In this document: in pieces, positions 17,055 to 25,933 of the stretch
Layout of the letters: every line of letters begins with the position of its first letter
Position numbering within the stretch: position 1 is the stretch's first letter
NCBI GenBank assembly: GCA_003248775.1
Contig: QFQX01000027.1
Location: 1-58,114 of the forward strand
Reading direction: 5' to 3'
DNA length: 58,114 nt
Origin: Shinella sp.
GTDB lineage: Bacteria > Pseudomonadota > Alphaproteobacteria > Rhizobiales > Rhizobiaceae
Made by a program: the position numbers and the translations under genes
Notes under the pieces: generated by a model
The model's database searches: none
The model's input: only the letters and a program-made list of their open reading frames with translations
What the model was told of the DNA's origin: nothing

Positions 17055-17318
17055 TCAGCCGCGCTGCCGTGCGGCGTTCCGCTGCCACTTCGGGGCGGGA
17101 AATTCGATAATTGTCGCGTCGCCCCATGACGACTGTAAATAGATGGGTTTCGCCCTTCGCTTATGCAAGGGCGGAATCGGAATGATCTCCGCACTTGCCG
17201 CCCTTTGCGCCTGCCGATCGATCAAACGTTCGTGAAGCGCCGGGACAAGGCCATCGCCGTTCTGGCTGGCAAGCTTGTGCAGGCCGACCAGCATGGCGGA
17301 GTCGAATTCATCGTCCAT
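17055..17318 (-). CDS. Hypothetical protein coupled to DUF2325 gene
   Basis: An 87-residue protein not assigned to any family. It has a polar, partly helical first half and an IIPIPPLHKRRAKPIY segment in the middle, with no signal peptide or membrane helix. The ATG at 17318 overlaps the DUF2325 stop in a TGATG arrangement; a GTG one codon upstream is also possible. The overlap indicates translational coupling with DUF2325. Confidence 0.55.
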   Translation of the reverse strand: MDDEFDSAMLVGLHKLASQNGDGLVPALHERLIDRQAQRAASAEIIPIPPLHKRRAKPIYLQSSWGDATIIEFPAPKWQRNAARQRG

Positions 17319-17707
17319 CACTGACTTTCATTCCTCTCGTTCAACGTCTGCAGCGCACGCTCCAGACTCGACTTGCTGCCGTTGCGCAGGGGGATGAAGG
17401 TCTTGCCGAACTTCTTGCAGCCGCTCTTCACCCTCAGACACGCATCATGGCTGATACAGTCGATGGGGCAGAAGACGCAGTCGACCGAGGGAAGCACGGT
17501 ATCGATGCGCGATACGGCCTCTCTGAGACCGCCATCATGGTGAATGAGTTCGGCGCCGAAGTTACTGGCGATCTGGCGCAGATGCGCCACCTGGCAATCG
17601 CGTCCGCCGACGTAAAGGAAGCTTTTGACATCGAGAGCAGCCCGACTGTCAGTGGCGGCGGATTTTGCCCCGCCCTTCTGCTCGTCGCGCTTCTTTTTTT
17701 TCGCCAT
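17318..17707 (-). CDS. DUF2325-domain protein
   Basis: A 129-residue protein with a lysine-rich head (MAKKKKRDEQKGG) and a DUF2325 domain: FLYVGGRDCQVAHLRQIASN, LIHHDGGLREAVSRID, FCPIDCISHDACLRVK and PLRNGSKSSLE. The conserved pattern VGG-x-Q-HLR, HHDGGL and P-D-SH-A is complete. The family's role is not established; its Rossmann-like half and invariant cysteines suggest a small-molecule or nucleotide function. It is the first gene of a two-gene unit. Confidence 0.75.
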   Translation of the reverse strand: MAKKKKRDEQKGGAKSAATDSRAALDVKSFLYVGGRDCQVAHLRQIASNFGAELIHHDGGLREAVSRIDTVLPSVDCVFCPIDCISHDACLRVKSGCKKFGKTFIPLRNGSKSSLERALQTLNERNESQ

Positions 17708-17794
17708 GTCTCAAAACTCCTCTCGCAACAGGACCGGCCTCTCGCAGCCCCAGCCCTTCGGATTCGGAACCTACAAAACATGACTAAAAGAGTA

Positions 17795-17806
17795 AAGTAT
17801 ATACTT
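17795..17806. promoter_or_regulatory. Short palindrome upstream of DUF2325 gene
   Basis: AAGTATATACTT is a perfect 12-bp palindrome about 90 bp before the DUF2325 start, in an AT-rich stretch that should hold its promoter. It could be an operator or simply part of an AT-rich promoter. Confidence 0.35.
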
Positions 17807-17830
17807 GAGAATTTTCATCATATTTTGACG

Positions 17831-17863
17831 AAAGAAAAACGGCGGGGCCGAAACCCCGCCGTT
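17831..17863 (-). terminator. Terminator of pobA
   Basis: On the minus strand, AACGGCGGGG (17854-17863) pairs with CCCCGCCGTT (17838-17847) and is followed by TTTCTTT. It is a classic intrinsic terminator 22 bp after the pobA stop. Confidence 0.85.
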
Positions 17864-17884
17864 CCAAGAGGAAAAAGGCTGCGA

Positions 17885-19054
17885 TCAGTAAGGCAGGCCG
17901 ACGTAATTTTCGGCCATGGCCGTCTGCGCGGCATTGGAGGACGAGAGGTAATCGAGTTCCGACTCCTGCACCTTCTGGCCGAACTCGCCTTCCGCGGGGA
18001 AGCGGTGCATCAGCGTGGTCATAGACCAGGAGAAGCGTTCCGCCTTCCAGATACGGGCAAGCGCACGGGCCGAATAGGCATCGATACCCGCCATCGACTT
18101 CTCCCCATAGAAGCCCAGCAGTCCCTCGAAAAGGTAATGCACGTCGGAAGCAGCAAGGTTGAGGCCCTTGGCCCCTGTCGGCGGCACGATATGCCCGGCA
18201 TCGCCAACGAGGAACAGGCGGCCGAAACGCAGCGGCTCGGCCACGAAGGAACGGAGCGGCGCTATGGACTTTTCGATCGAAGGACCCGTGACCATGGCCT
18301 CCGCGACATCGGCCGGAAGACGCCTGCGGATCTCGTCCCAGAAGGCATCGTCGGACCATTCCTCCGCCTTGTCGGTGAGCGGCACCTGCACGTAGTAGCG
18401 GGAACGGGTCAGCGAGCGCTGCGAGCAGAGCGCAAAACCGCGCGAATGGTTTGCATAGATCAGTTCGTGATGCACCGGGGCAACGTCGGCAAGGATACCG
18501 AGCCAGCCGAAAGGATAGACCTTCTCGTAGTTCTGGATGCCCTTGTCCTGCACCGAAGCACGACAGACGCCGTGAAAACCATCGCAGCCCGCAATGAAAT
18601 CGCAATCGATCCGATGCGTTACGCCGTCCTTCTCATAGGTGACACAAGGCTTCTCACCTTCGAAGTCATGCGGCGTGACATTGGCGGCATTGTAGATGGT
18701 AACGCCACCATCGGCCTCGCGATGATCCATCAGGTCGCGGGTAAGTTCGGTCTGTCCATAGACCATGACCGAGGTGCCGGTGAGGCTCTTGAGATTGATG
18801 CGGTGACGTCGTCCGGAGAAGGAAAGGTCGAAACCGTCATGCACCAGGCCTTCCTTGTGCATGCGCTCGCCCGCACCGGCCTTATCCATCATCGAAACCA
18901 TTCCGACTTCGAGAACACCGGCGCGGATGCGGCCGAGAATGTAGTCACGATCGACGCGATCGATGATGACGTTATCGATACCAGCCTTGCTGAGGAGCTG
19001 ACCGAGAAGCAGCCCGGATGGGCCCGAGCCAATGATGGCGACCTGTGTACGCAT
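17885..19054 (-). CDS. pobA: 4-hydroxybenzoate 3-monooxygenase
   Basis: A 389-residue FAD monooxygenase that turns 4-hydroxybenzoate into protocatechuate using NAD(P)H and O2, feeding the beta-ketoadipate pathway. The N-terminal dinucleotide fold is IIGSGPSGLLLGQLL (GSGPSG at residues 9-14), the DG motif is CDGFHGVCR near residue 160, and the second FAD motif is LFLVGDAGHIVPPTGAKGLNLA near 280. The length matches PobA. It is divergent from the AraC-type gene 19165, the usual pobA/pobR layout, and has its own terminator. No other ring-cleavage genes are in the window. Confidence 0.95.
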   Translation of the reverse strand: MRTQVAIIGSGPSGLLLGQLLSKAGIDNVIIDRVDRDYILGRIRAGVLEVGMVSMMDKAGAGERMHKEGLVHDGFDLSFSGRRHRINLKSLTGTSVMVYGQTELTRDLMDHREADGGVTIYNAANVTPHDFEGEKPCVTYEKDGVTHRIDCDFIAGCDGFHGVCRASVQDKGIQNYEKVYPFGWLGILADVAPVHHELIYANHSRGFALCSQRSLTRSRYYVQVPLTDKAEEWSDDAFWDEIRRRLPADVAEAMVTGPSIEKSIAPLRSFVAEPLRFGRLFLVGDAGHIVPPTGAKGLNLAASDVHYLFEGLLGFYGEKSMAGIDAYSARALARIWKAERFSWSMTTLMHRFPAEGEFGQKVQESELDYLSSSNAAQTAMAENYVGLPY

Positions 19055-19098
19055 AGAACTTCCTCCCTGAATTCTTGCGAAATGATAAGCAAGGCGCC

Positions 19099-19126
19099 CT
19101 TGCCGGCAATGGAATAATCCGGCAAG
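19099..19126. promoter_or_regulatory. Candidate PobR operator in pobA-pobR intergenic region
   Basis: CTTGCCGG (19099-19106) and CCGGCAAG (19119-19126) are perfect inverted repeats with a 12-bp spacer, centres 20 bp apart. The 110-bp gap between the divergent genes contains no comparable dyad. The position fits control of pobA and autoregulation of the AraC-type protein. Confidence 0.5.
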
Positions 19127-19164
19127 TTCTTGGACAAATCGAACATCGACCCAATAAGGCCGCC

Positions 19165-20049
19165 ATGAACACCAGGGTGCCCACCTACAGCCTCTACGGC
19201 GAAACGGCAGCGGAAACGCCGGAGTTCTGGCTGCATGCTGAATCGATCGCCAGCCGTAGCCAGTTGCATGGCTGGGAGATCAGCCGGCACCGTCACGAGC
19301 GCCTGTTCCAAATCCTCCACATCCGCAGCGGCGAAGGACAGGCTCTGCTGAACGGCCGCTGGCATGGCTTCGGCGCAATGACGGTCATCACCGTTCCCGA
19401 ACGTCACGACCACGGTTTCCGTTTCTCGAACGACGTCGACGGCGCCGTCATGACCATGGTGTCGCGGCGCTTTCTCTCGCGGCTTCCCGCCCAGACCGGC
19501 ATGACCGACTGGCTATCCCGACCGCGGCTCGCTCCCCTTCCCACGGATCAGCCTGACAGCCAGCTCGTTTCGCAGATGCTGACGAGGGGCGAAAAGGAGA
19601 TCATGCAGGGTTCGGAGCGCCCGTCGGCCCTGATCGAAAGCCTGCTCAGCACGGCGATCCAGCTACTCGTCGCCGTCAACGGAGCCAGCGCAGCAGCAGC
19701 CCTTGCGACAAAGGACGAGCAACGTTTCGCCCAACTCAACGACCTGATCGGCGACGGGTTCCGCAGCCACATGCCCGTCGATGCCTATGCCCGCCGCCTC
19801 GGGGTTTCGACGACCCATCTGAACCGCATCACCCGGGCGATCTGCGGCAAGCCGGTGAGCCGCATGATCGCAGAGAGAATCATCTCGGAAGCCAAGCGCG
19901 ATCTGGTCTTCACCACGATTTCCGTCCAGCAGGTGGCAACCGCCCTCGGCTACGACGACCAGGCCTATTTCAGCCGGTTTTTCACGCGTCACGCCGGCCT
20001 CTCGCCGAAGGCCTATCGCGACCGCGAACGCGCCCTCATGGAAGGCTGA
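19165..20049 (+). CDS. pobR: AraC-family regulator of pobA
   Basis: A 294-residue regulator with an N-terminal cupin-like sensor domain (W-I-RHRHERLFQILHI-SGEG near residues 40-60, VITVPERHDHGF near 75) and a C-terminal AraC DNA-binding domain of two helix-turn-helices (YARRLGVSTTHLNRITRAI and VATALGYDDQAYFSRFFTRHAGLSP). The ATG at 19165 has AAGG six bases upstream; an open frame from 19075 reaches back towards pobA across the putative operator. The PobR assignment comes from the divergent pobA gene; AraC-type PobR proteins are known in Rhizobiaceae and Azotobacter. Confidence 0.85.
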   Translation: MNTRVPTYSLYGETAAETPEFWLHAESIASRSQLHGWEISRHRHERLFQILHIRSGEGQALLNGRWHGFGAMTVITVPERHDHGFRFSNDVDGAVMTMVSRRFLSRLPAQTGMTDWLSRPRLAPLPTDQPDSQLVSQMLTRGEKEIMQGSERPSALIESLLSTAIQLLVAVNGASAAAALATKDEQRFAQLNDLIGDGFRSHMPVDAYARRLGVSTTHLNRITRAICGKPVSRMIAERIISEAKRDLVFTTISVQQVATALGYDDQAYFSRFFTRHAGLSPKAYRDRERALMEG

Positions 20050-20165
20050 ATCCCCCGCATCTCAGGCGTTTTGCGTTGTAATTCCTCCGAAATTTTACCG
20101 TTTGATAAATTTTTTTTCCTGAGTTACCGTATTCGCAATCGCACCATAAAAAAGAGGGAACTTCG

Positions 20166-21527
20166 ATGCGACGACTGGAACCGGGCCTGAAGGCCGGGCG
20201 GCTTGACGCTGCCGATTATGTAAAGAATTTCTCCGACCTCCATCCGCGCCTCGGCGATCACGAAGCGCTGGTTGCCTCCGACCGCTGTTATTTCTGTCAT
20301 GACGCGCCGTGCATGACGGCCTGTCCCACCTCCATCGACATTCCGATGTTCATCCGACAGATCGCGACCGGCAACCCGCTCGGCTCGGCAAAGACGATCT
20401 TCGACCAGAACATTCTGGGCGGCATGTGCGCCCGCGTCTGTCCCACCGAAACGCTGTGCGAAGAAGTCTGCGTGCGCAACACGGCGGAGGAGCGCCCGGT
20501 CGAGATCGGCCGCCTGCAGCGCTACGCCACGGATATCGCGATTGCCGAAGGGCGCCAGTTCTACACGCCGGCTGCGGAAACCTTCAGGAAGATCGCCATC
20601 GTCGGCGCTGGCCCGGCTGGCCTCGCCTGCGCCCATCGTCTGGCGATGAACGGCCATTTCGTCACAATTTATGACCACAGGGAAAAGGCTGGCGGCCTGA
20701 ACGAATACGGCATCGCCACCTACAAGACCACGAACGACTTTGCCCAGACGGAAGTCGATTACATCCTTTCGATCGGCAATATCGATGTCTTGAACGGCCA
20801 GATGCTCGGTCGCGATTTCACGCTGGCTGAACTGCAGTCGCAGTATGACGCCGTGTTCCTTGGCGTCGGTCTTGGCAATGTCAACATGCTGCACACCCCG
20901 GGCGACCAGATCAACGGCGTTCTCGATGCTGTCGAGTTCATCGCCAATCTGCGCGAAGCCGACGACAAGGCCGATGTGCCGGTCGGCCGTAACGTCGTCG
21001 TCATCGGCGGCGGCATGACCGCCATCGATGCCGCCATCCAGGCCAAGCTTCTCGGCGCCGAAACGGTCACCATCTGCTACCGTCGTGGCAAGGAGCACAT
21101 GAACGCATCGGAGTTCGAGCAGGATCTCGCGGCATCGAAGGGCGTTACCATCCGCCACTGGCTGCAGCCGAAGGACATCGACCACAAGGCTGGCCATGTC
21201 AGCTCCATCACGCTGGAATACACCCATCTCGAAAACGGCCTGATGAAGGGGACCGGCCACACCACCGAGATCGCGACCGACCAGATCCTCGTCGCCATCG
21301 GCCAGAAGCTCGATACCCTCGGGCTGACCGACCTCAAGACCGAAGGCGGCAAGATCGCCATCGACGCGGAGGGCCGCACTTCGATCCCCGGCGTCTGGGC
21401 CGGCGGTGACTGCGCCTTCGGCGGTCAGGACCTGACGGTTTCCGCCGTAGCCATGGGCCGCGATGCGGCCGAATCCATCAATCGTTCTCTCGCCGCTCTT
21501 TCGGCGGGAGCAAGTGCTGTCGCTTGA
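20166..21527 (+). CDS. preT: Dihydropyrimidine dehydrogenase, electron-transfer subunit
   Basis: A 453-residue flavoprotein that passes electrons from NAD(P)H to PreA for reduction of uracil and thymine. The N-terminal Fe-S region has cysteines in CYFCHDAPCMTACPTS (about residues 41-56) and CARVCPTETLCEEVC. FAD binds at IVGAGPAGLACAHRL (about 145) and NAD(P) at VVVIGGGMTAIDAAIQ (about 278), as in the glutamate-synthase small-subunit family. The start has an AGAGGG ribosome site. preA follows after 27 bp. No RutR box was seen in the 116 bp before the gene. Confidence 0.92.
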   Translation: MRRLEPGLKAGRLDAADYVKNFSDLHPRLGDHEALVASDRCYFCHDAPCMTACPTSIDIPMFIRQIATGNPLGSAKTIFDQNILGGMCARVCPTETLCEEVCVRNTAEERPVEIGRLQRYATDIAIAEGRQFYTPAAETFRKIAIVGAGPAGLACAHRLAMNGHFVTIYDHREKAGGLNEYGIATYKTTNDFAQTEVDYILSIGNIDVLNGQMLGRDFTLAELQSQYDAVFLGVGLGNVNMLHTPGDQINGVLDAVEFIANLREADDKADVPVGRNVVVIGGGMTAIDAAIQAKLLGAETVTICYRRGKEHMNASEFEQDLAASKGVTIRHWLQPKDIDHKAGHVSSITLEYTHLENGLMKGTGHTTEIATDQILVAIGQKLDTLGLTDLKTEGGKIAIDAEGRTSIPGVWAGGDCAFGGQDLTVSAVAMGRDAAESINRSLAALSAGASAVA

Positions 21528-21554
21528 TCCGAAGAACATTGAGAGGAACGAACA

Positions 21555-22868
21555 ATGGCTGATCTCCGCAATAACTTCGTCGGCATCAAATCACCGAACC
21601 CCTTCTGGCTCGCCTCCGCGCCGCCGACCGACAAGGCCTACAATGTCGAACGCGCCTTCAAGTCCGGATGGGGCGGCGTAGTCTGGAAAACGCTCGGCTC
21701 GGAAGGCCCGCCGGTCGTCAACGTCAACGGCCCGCGCTACGGCGCAATCTGGGGCGCCGACCGCCGCCTGCTCGGCCTGAACAACATCGAGCTCATCACC
21801 GACCGTCCCCTGCAGATCAACCTGCAGGAAATGAAGATGGTCAAGAAGAACTGGCCGGACCGGGCGCTCATCGCCTCGATCATGGTCCCCTGTGTCGAGG
21901 AAGAGTGGAAGGCCATCCTGCCGCTCGTCGAGGAAACCGGCGCTGACGGCATCGAACTCAACTTCGGCTGTCCCCATGGCATGTCCGAACGCGGCATGGG
22001 TGCTGCCGTCGGACAGGTGCCGGAATACATCGAAATGGTCGTGCGCTGGTGCAAACAATACTCCCGCATGCCGGTCATCACCAAGCTAACGCCCAACATC
22101 GCGGACATCCGCAAGCCGGCCCGCGCGGCAAAGGCCGGCGGCACCGACGCCGTGTCGCTGATCAACACGATCAACTCCATCGTCTCGGTCGACCTCGACA
22201 ACTTCGCCCCGAACCCGACTGTCGGCGGCAAGGGCACCCATGGCGGATATTGCGGCCCGGCGGTCAAGCCGATCGCACTGAACATGGTCGCCGAGATCGC
22301 CCGCGATCCGGAAACCTACGGCCTGCCGATCTCCGGCATCGGCGGCGTGACCACATGGCGCGATGCGGCCGAATTCCTCGTCCTCGGAGCCGGCAATGTG
22401 CAAGTCTGCACGGCGGCCATGACCTACGGTTTCAAGGTCGTGCAGGAAATGATCTCCGGCCTCTCCGACTGGATGGACGCCAAGGGGCACCGCAATCTCG
22501 ACGACATCACCGGTCGCGCCGTGCCGAATGTCACCGACTGGCAGTATCTCAACCTGAACTACATCGCCAAGGCGCACATCGATCAGGATGCCTGCATCAA
22601 GTGCGGTCGCTGTCACATCGCCTGCGAGGACACCTCGCACCAGGCGATCACGGCCATGGTCGATGGCGTCAGGCATTTTGAAGTCATGGAAGACGAGTGC
22701 GTCGGCTGCAATCTCTGCGTCAACGTCTGCCCGGTCGAAAACTGCATCACCATGGTAGGGCTGGAACCCGGCACGCTGGACCAGCGCACCGGCAGGCAGG
22801 TCGATCCGCACTACGCCAACTGGACCACCCATCCGAACAACCCGATGGCCGTTCAGGCCGCCGAATAA
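21555..22868 (+). CDS. preA: Dihydropyrimidine dehydrogenase, catalytic subunit
   Basis: A 437-residue enzyme with an FMN-binding TIM barrel of the dihydroorotate-dehydrogenase type and a C-terminal ferredoxin domain. The barrel shows NPFWLASAPPTDK at residue 15, ELNFGCPHGMSERGMGAA near 135 and GIGGVTTWRDAAEFLVLGAG near 260. The two [4Fe-4S] sets are CIKCGRCHIACED and CVGCNLCVNVCPVENC. It reduces uracil or thymine to the 5,6-dihydro form, the first step of the reductive pathway completed here by hydA and hyuC. It is the second gene of the preTA unit and is followed by a terminator. Confidence 0.95.
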   Translation: MADLRNNFVGIKSPNPFWLASAPPTDKAYNVERAFKSGWGGVVWKTLGSEGPPVVNVNGPRYGAIWGADRRLLGLNNIELITDRPLQINLQEMKMVKKNWPDRALIASIMVPCVEEEWKAILPLVEETGADGIELNFGCPHGMSERGMGAAVGQVPEYIEMVVRWCKQYSRMPVITKLTPNIADIRKPARAAKAGGTDAVSLINTINSIVSVDLDNFAPNPTVGGKGTHGGYCGPAVKPIALNMVAEIARDPETYGLPISGIGGVTTWRDAAEFLVLGAGNVQVCTAAMTYGFKVVQEMISGLSDWMDAKGHRNLDDITGRAVPNVTDWQYLNLNYIAKAHIDQDACIKCGRCHIACEDTSHQAITAMVDGVRHFEVMEDECVGCNLCVNVCPVENCITMVGLEPGTLDQRTGRQVDPHYANWTTHPNNPMAVQAAE

Positions 22869-22892
22869 GCCGTATCGATCATCCGCGAGAGG

Positions 22893-22920
22893 GAAGCCCC
22901 GGAAACGGGGCTTCTTTCGT
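22893..22920 (+). terminator. Terminator of preTA
   Basis: GAAGCCCC (22893-22900), loop GGAAAC, GGGGCTTC (22907-22914), then TTTCGTT: an intrinsic terminator 25 bp after the preA stop. Confidence 0.85.
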
Positions 22921-23119
22921 TGCGGGACAGGCCCGGGAACGACACCTGACACAACATGGGACGGCGCCCCCCAAAAAGCCTCACCATGTTCACCTTATTG
23001 CCACTTTTGTCACACGGGATTCAGGAATTCTTCAGGCCTTCATGCGAATTAGCTGATTTAAGCGAGTTTAAAAATAACATTTTTCAATCGAGCAACTCCA
23101 TTTGCCGGGAGCGTCGAGT

Positions 23120-25804
23120 ATGACGGGCAAAATCAGGAAAAAGTCCTGGGTGTCGCTACGCGCGCCGCCGCAATACTATTTTCCTGCTCTCATCGTCGTC
23201 ATCGCAGTCGCCATCTCGATTGTTTATGCAGACAACCAAAGACGGCGGCTGAACCAGGAAAACCTGCGCACCAGCGTCGCGGAGCAGCTCGGCGTCATCC
23301 GGGCAAAGCTGGAAGGCGACATCAACGCCAATATACAGCTCATGCAGGGTCTGGCAGCGGTCATGGAGACCGAGCCGCAGATAGACCAGAACCGGTTTTC
23401 GGCCCTCGCCCACCGCATATTTGCAACGCCTCACCAGCTCAGGAATGTCGTCGCGGCCCCTGATTTCGTCGCCAAGCTGGTCTATCCGATCACCGGCAAC
23501 GAGAAAGTCCTTGGGCTCGACTATCGCAGCAATGACGCACAGCGCAAAGCCGCGTTCGAGGCACGAGACACGGGCCGCTATGTGGTCACCGGACCAATCG
23601 ATCTCGTTCAGGGCGGCAGAGGTCTGATCGTCCGCTATCCCATCAGCTATGGCAACGGCCAGGGCGGCTATACCTTCTGGGGCCTGCTTTCGGCCGTGAT
23701 CGACATTGGCAAGCTCTATGCCGCCGCCGGCCTTGAAAAACCCGGTCTCGACATCAACGTTGCCATTGCCGCCAGCAGCGAAGACAGCAGCGCGACCGAC
23801 AGGCCTTTCTTCGGCGATCCGGCGGTCTTCGATGACGAACCTGTGACGATGACCATCGGCTTCGGCACAGAGAGCTGGCAGATCGCGGCCGTACCCAAGG
23901 GCGGATGGGATCAATCCTCGGCCGAACTCTGGTTCTTCCGTGCCGTGATGATGTTCGTCGGCCTGATGATTATCTCCCCGGTGCTCTGGGTCGCCCGACT
24001 GCTGCGGGAGCGCCAGGCCAACATCGCAGCCCTGCGCCAGCGCGAGGAAGAATTGCGGGCGCTCTCGCATCGCCTTGAAATCGCGCTCGAAGCCTCCCGC
24101 ATAGGTGTATGGGAACTGGATGTCAGCAGCGGCGAACTGCACTGGGACAACCGCATGAAGCAGCTCTACGGTTCCGACCCGGGCCGCACGAGCACCTACC
24201 AGACATGGTGCAACTCGCTTCATCCCGATGATCGCGAGGCAACGGAGCGGGCTTTCGCCACGGCGCTGGAGACAGGCAAGGATTTCGTCACCGAATTCCG
24301 CATCCTGACGCCGGCAGGCGAGGAACGCCACATCCGTTCCTATGGCACGACCTATCGCGACTCCCGCTTCCGCAAGAAGATCGTCGGCGTCAACTGGAAT
24401 GTGACAGCGGATGTGAGGTTGCAGCATGCACTGCGCGCGGCCAAGCTGCAGGCGGAACTGCAGAATCAACAGCTTGAACAGGCGCGCAAGCGGATGGAAT
24501 ATGCCTCGCTGCACGATGCCCTGACCAACCTGCCGAACCGCCGCTACCTCGACCAGTATCTTTCCGAAATCGACAGCTCGGACGGTCAATCCAACCCGAT
24601 CGTCCTGCATATCGACCTCGACCGCTTCAAGGACATCAACGACACGCTGGGACATGGCGCAGGTGACGCCATCCTCCGCCATGTCGCCTCCAAGTTGCAC
24701 GAGAACGTTCGCTCCGACGACTTCGTGGCGCGCATCGGCGGCGACGAGTTCGTCGTCGTATGCCCCGACAACATGGGCGAGAAGGGATTCACCGACCTCG
24801 CCCGCCGTCTCATCGACGCGATCAACACCCCGATCACCTATGACGGCCATGAATGCCGTGTCGGCGCATCCATCGGCGTCGCGACCCGGCAAGACCCAGG
24901 CATTCCCGCCGAACAACTACTGATAAACGCCGATATCGCACTCTACGAAGCCAAGCGTCTCGGTCGCAACCGCGTCGAACGCTATACGGATACACTGAAG
25001 TCGCTGACGATCAGCACCAAGATGACGGCCGACGCGATCCTGAAATCGCTCGAGCAGAACGGCTTCATCGCACACTTCCAGCCTCAGTTCGACGCCCACA
25101 CGCTCGAGATCACGGGCGTCGAGGCATTGGCCCGCTGGGAGCATCCGCAGCAGGGCATTCTCGGCCCCGCCGCCTTCCTCAAGATCGCCGAAAACCTCAA
25201 CGTGGTCTCGCAGATCGATGCCGCCATCCTCGATCAGGCGCTGCTGCAGCTCACCCGCTGGCGCGCGGCCGATCTCAACATCCGCAAGGTCTCGGTCAAC
25301 ATCTCCGCTCAGCGGCTGTTCGACGAAACCCTGATGCAGCGGCTCGACACGCTGGATCTTGCTCCCGGCAGCCTGTCTTTCGAACTGCTGGAGTCCATCT
25401 CCTTTGATGATAAGGGTGCAAGCGTCACCGAGAACATCGAGCGGATCAAGCAGCACGGCATCGACATCGAGATCGACGATTTCGGTACCGGCTATGCCTC
25501 GATCCTCAGCCTTCTGAAGCTCTCCCCCCGCCGCCTGAAAATCGACCGGCAGCTGACCGCTCCCATTATCTCGTCGGCAGCACAGCGCCGTCTCATCAGC
25601 TCGATCGTCGATATCGGCCGCTCGCTTGGCATCGAGATCGTCGCGGAAGGCGTGGAGACCATGCAGCATGCCACGATCCTCCGCGACCTCGGTTGCCAGA
25701 CGCTGCAAGGTTATGCGTTGGCCAGACCCATGGATGCCACAAGCTTCCTCGATTTCGCCCGCAATAGACACTGGCTTGCGGAGAAGGCTGCCGAAGCCGT
25801 CTGA
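23120..25804 (+). CDS. CHASE-PAS-GGDEF-EAL cyclic di-GMP protein
   Basis: An 894-residue inner-membrane signalling protein. Order: membrane helix (about residues 15-35), periplasmic CHASE-type sensor (about 70-215), second membrane helix (about 275-297), PAS domain (about 320-440), GGDEF domain with an intact GGDEF at residue 540 and the RxxD inhibitory site (RSDD) before it, and an EAL domain starting at residue 668. The EAL part keeps EALARW, NISAQRL, ELLE, DDFGTGY, K-IDR and EGVE, so both synthesis and breakdown of cyclic di-GMP are possible. The ATG at 23120 has GGGAG upstream. It stands between preTA and rutR; CHASE domains bind small extracellular ligands such as cytokinin-like adenines. 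Confidence 0.9.
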   Translation: MTGKIRKKSWVSLRAPPQYYFPALIVVIAVAISIVYADNQRRRLNQENLRTSVAEQLGVIRAKLEGDINANIQLMQGLAAVMETEPQIDQNRFSALAHRIFATPHQLRNVVAAPDFVAKLVYPITGNEKVLGLDYRSNDAQRKAAFEARDTGRYVVTGPIDLVQGGRGLIVRYPISYGNGQGGYTFWGLLSAVIDIGKLYAAAGLEKPGLDINVAIAASSEDSSATDRPFFGDPAVFDDEPVTMTIGFGTESWQIAAVPKGGWDQSSAELWFFRAVMMFVGLMIISPVLWVARLLRERQANIAALRQREEELRALSHRLEIALEASRIGVWELDVSSGELHWDNRMKQLYGSDPGRTSTYQTWCNSLHPDDREATERAFATALETGKDFVTEFRILTPAGEERHIRSYGTTYRDSRFRKKIVGVNWNVTADVRLQHALRAAKLQAELQNQQLEQARKRMEYASLHDALTNLPNRRYLDQYLSEIDSSDGQSNPIVLHIDLDRFKDINDTLGHGAGDAILRHVASKLHENVRSDDFVARIGGDEFVVVCPDNMGEKGFTDLARRLIDAINTPITYDGHECRVGASIGVATRQDPGIPAEQLLINADIALYEAKRLGRNRVERYTDTLKSLTISTKMTADAILKSLEQNGFIAHFQPQFDAHTLEITGVEALARWEHPQQGILGPAAFLKIAENLNVVSQIDAAILDQALLQLTRWRAADLNIRKVSVNISAQRLFDETLMQRLDTLDLAPGSLSFELLESISFDDKGASVTENIERIKQHGIDIEIDDFGTGYASILSLLKLSPRRLKIDRQLTAPIISSAAQRRLISSIVDIGRSLGIEIVAEGVETMQHATILRDLGCQTLQGYALARPMDATSFLDFARNRHWLAEKAAEAV

Positions 25805-25933
25805 TCCGGATAGCGATGCCGGAGCGCAGCCGCCAAGCTCGCGTTGCCGGTGACCGCAAGCCCCTCTTCTCCTCCCGCCCCTTCCCGTGCTACCCCGTCT
25901 CGGATCCCGCCCGCCAAGCAAGCAGAACATCTC

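Noticed and set aside
17195..19117. 640-codon plus-strand frame across pobA and the DUF2325 pair
   Set aside because: It spans several genes, the pobA terminator and intergenic DNA; compositionally an antisense shadow.
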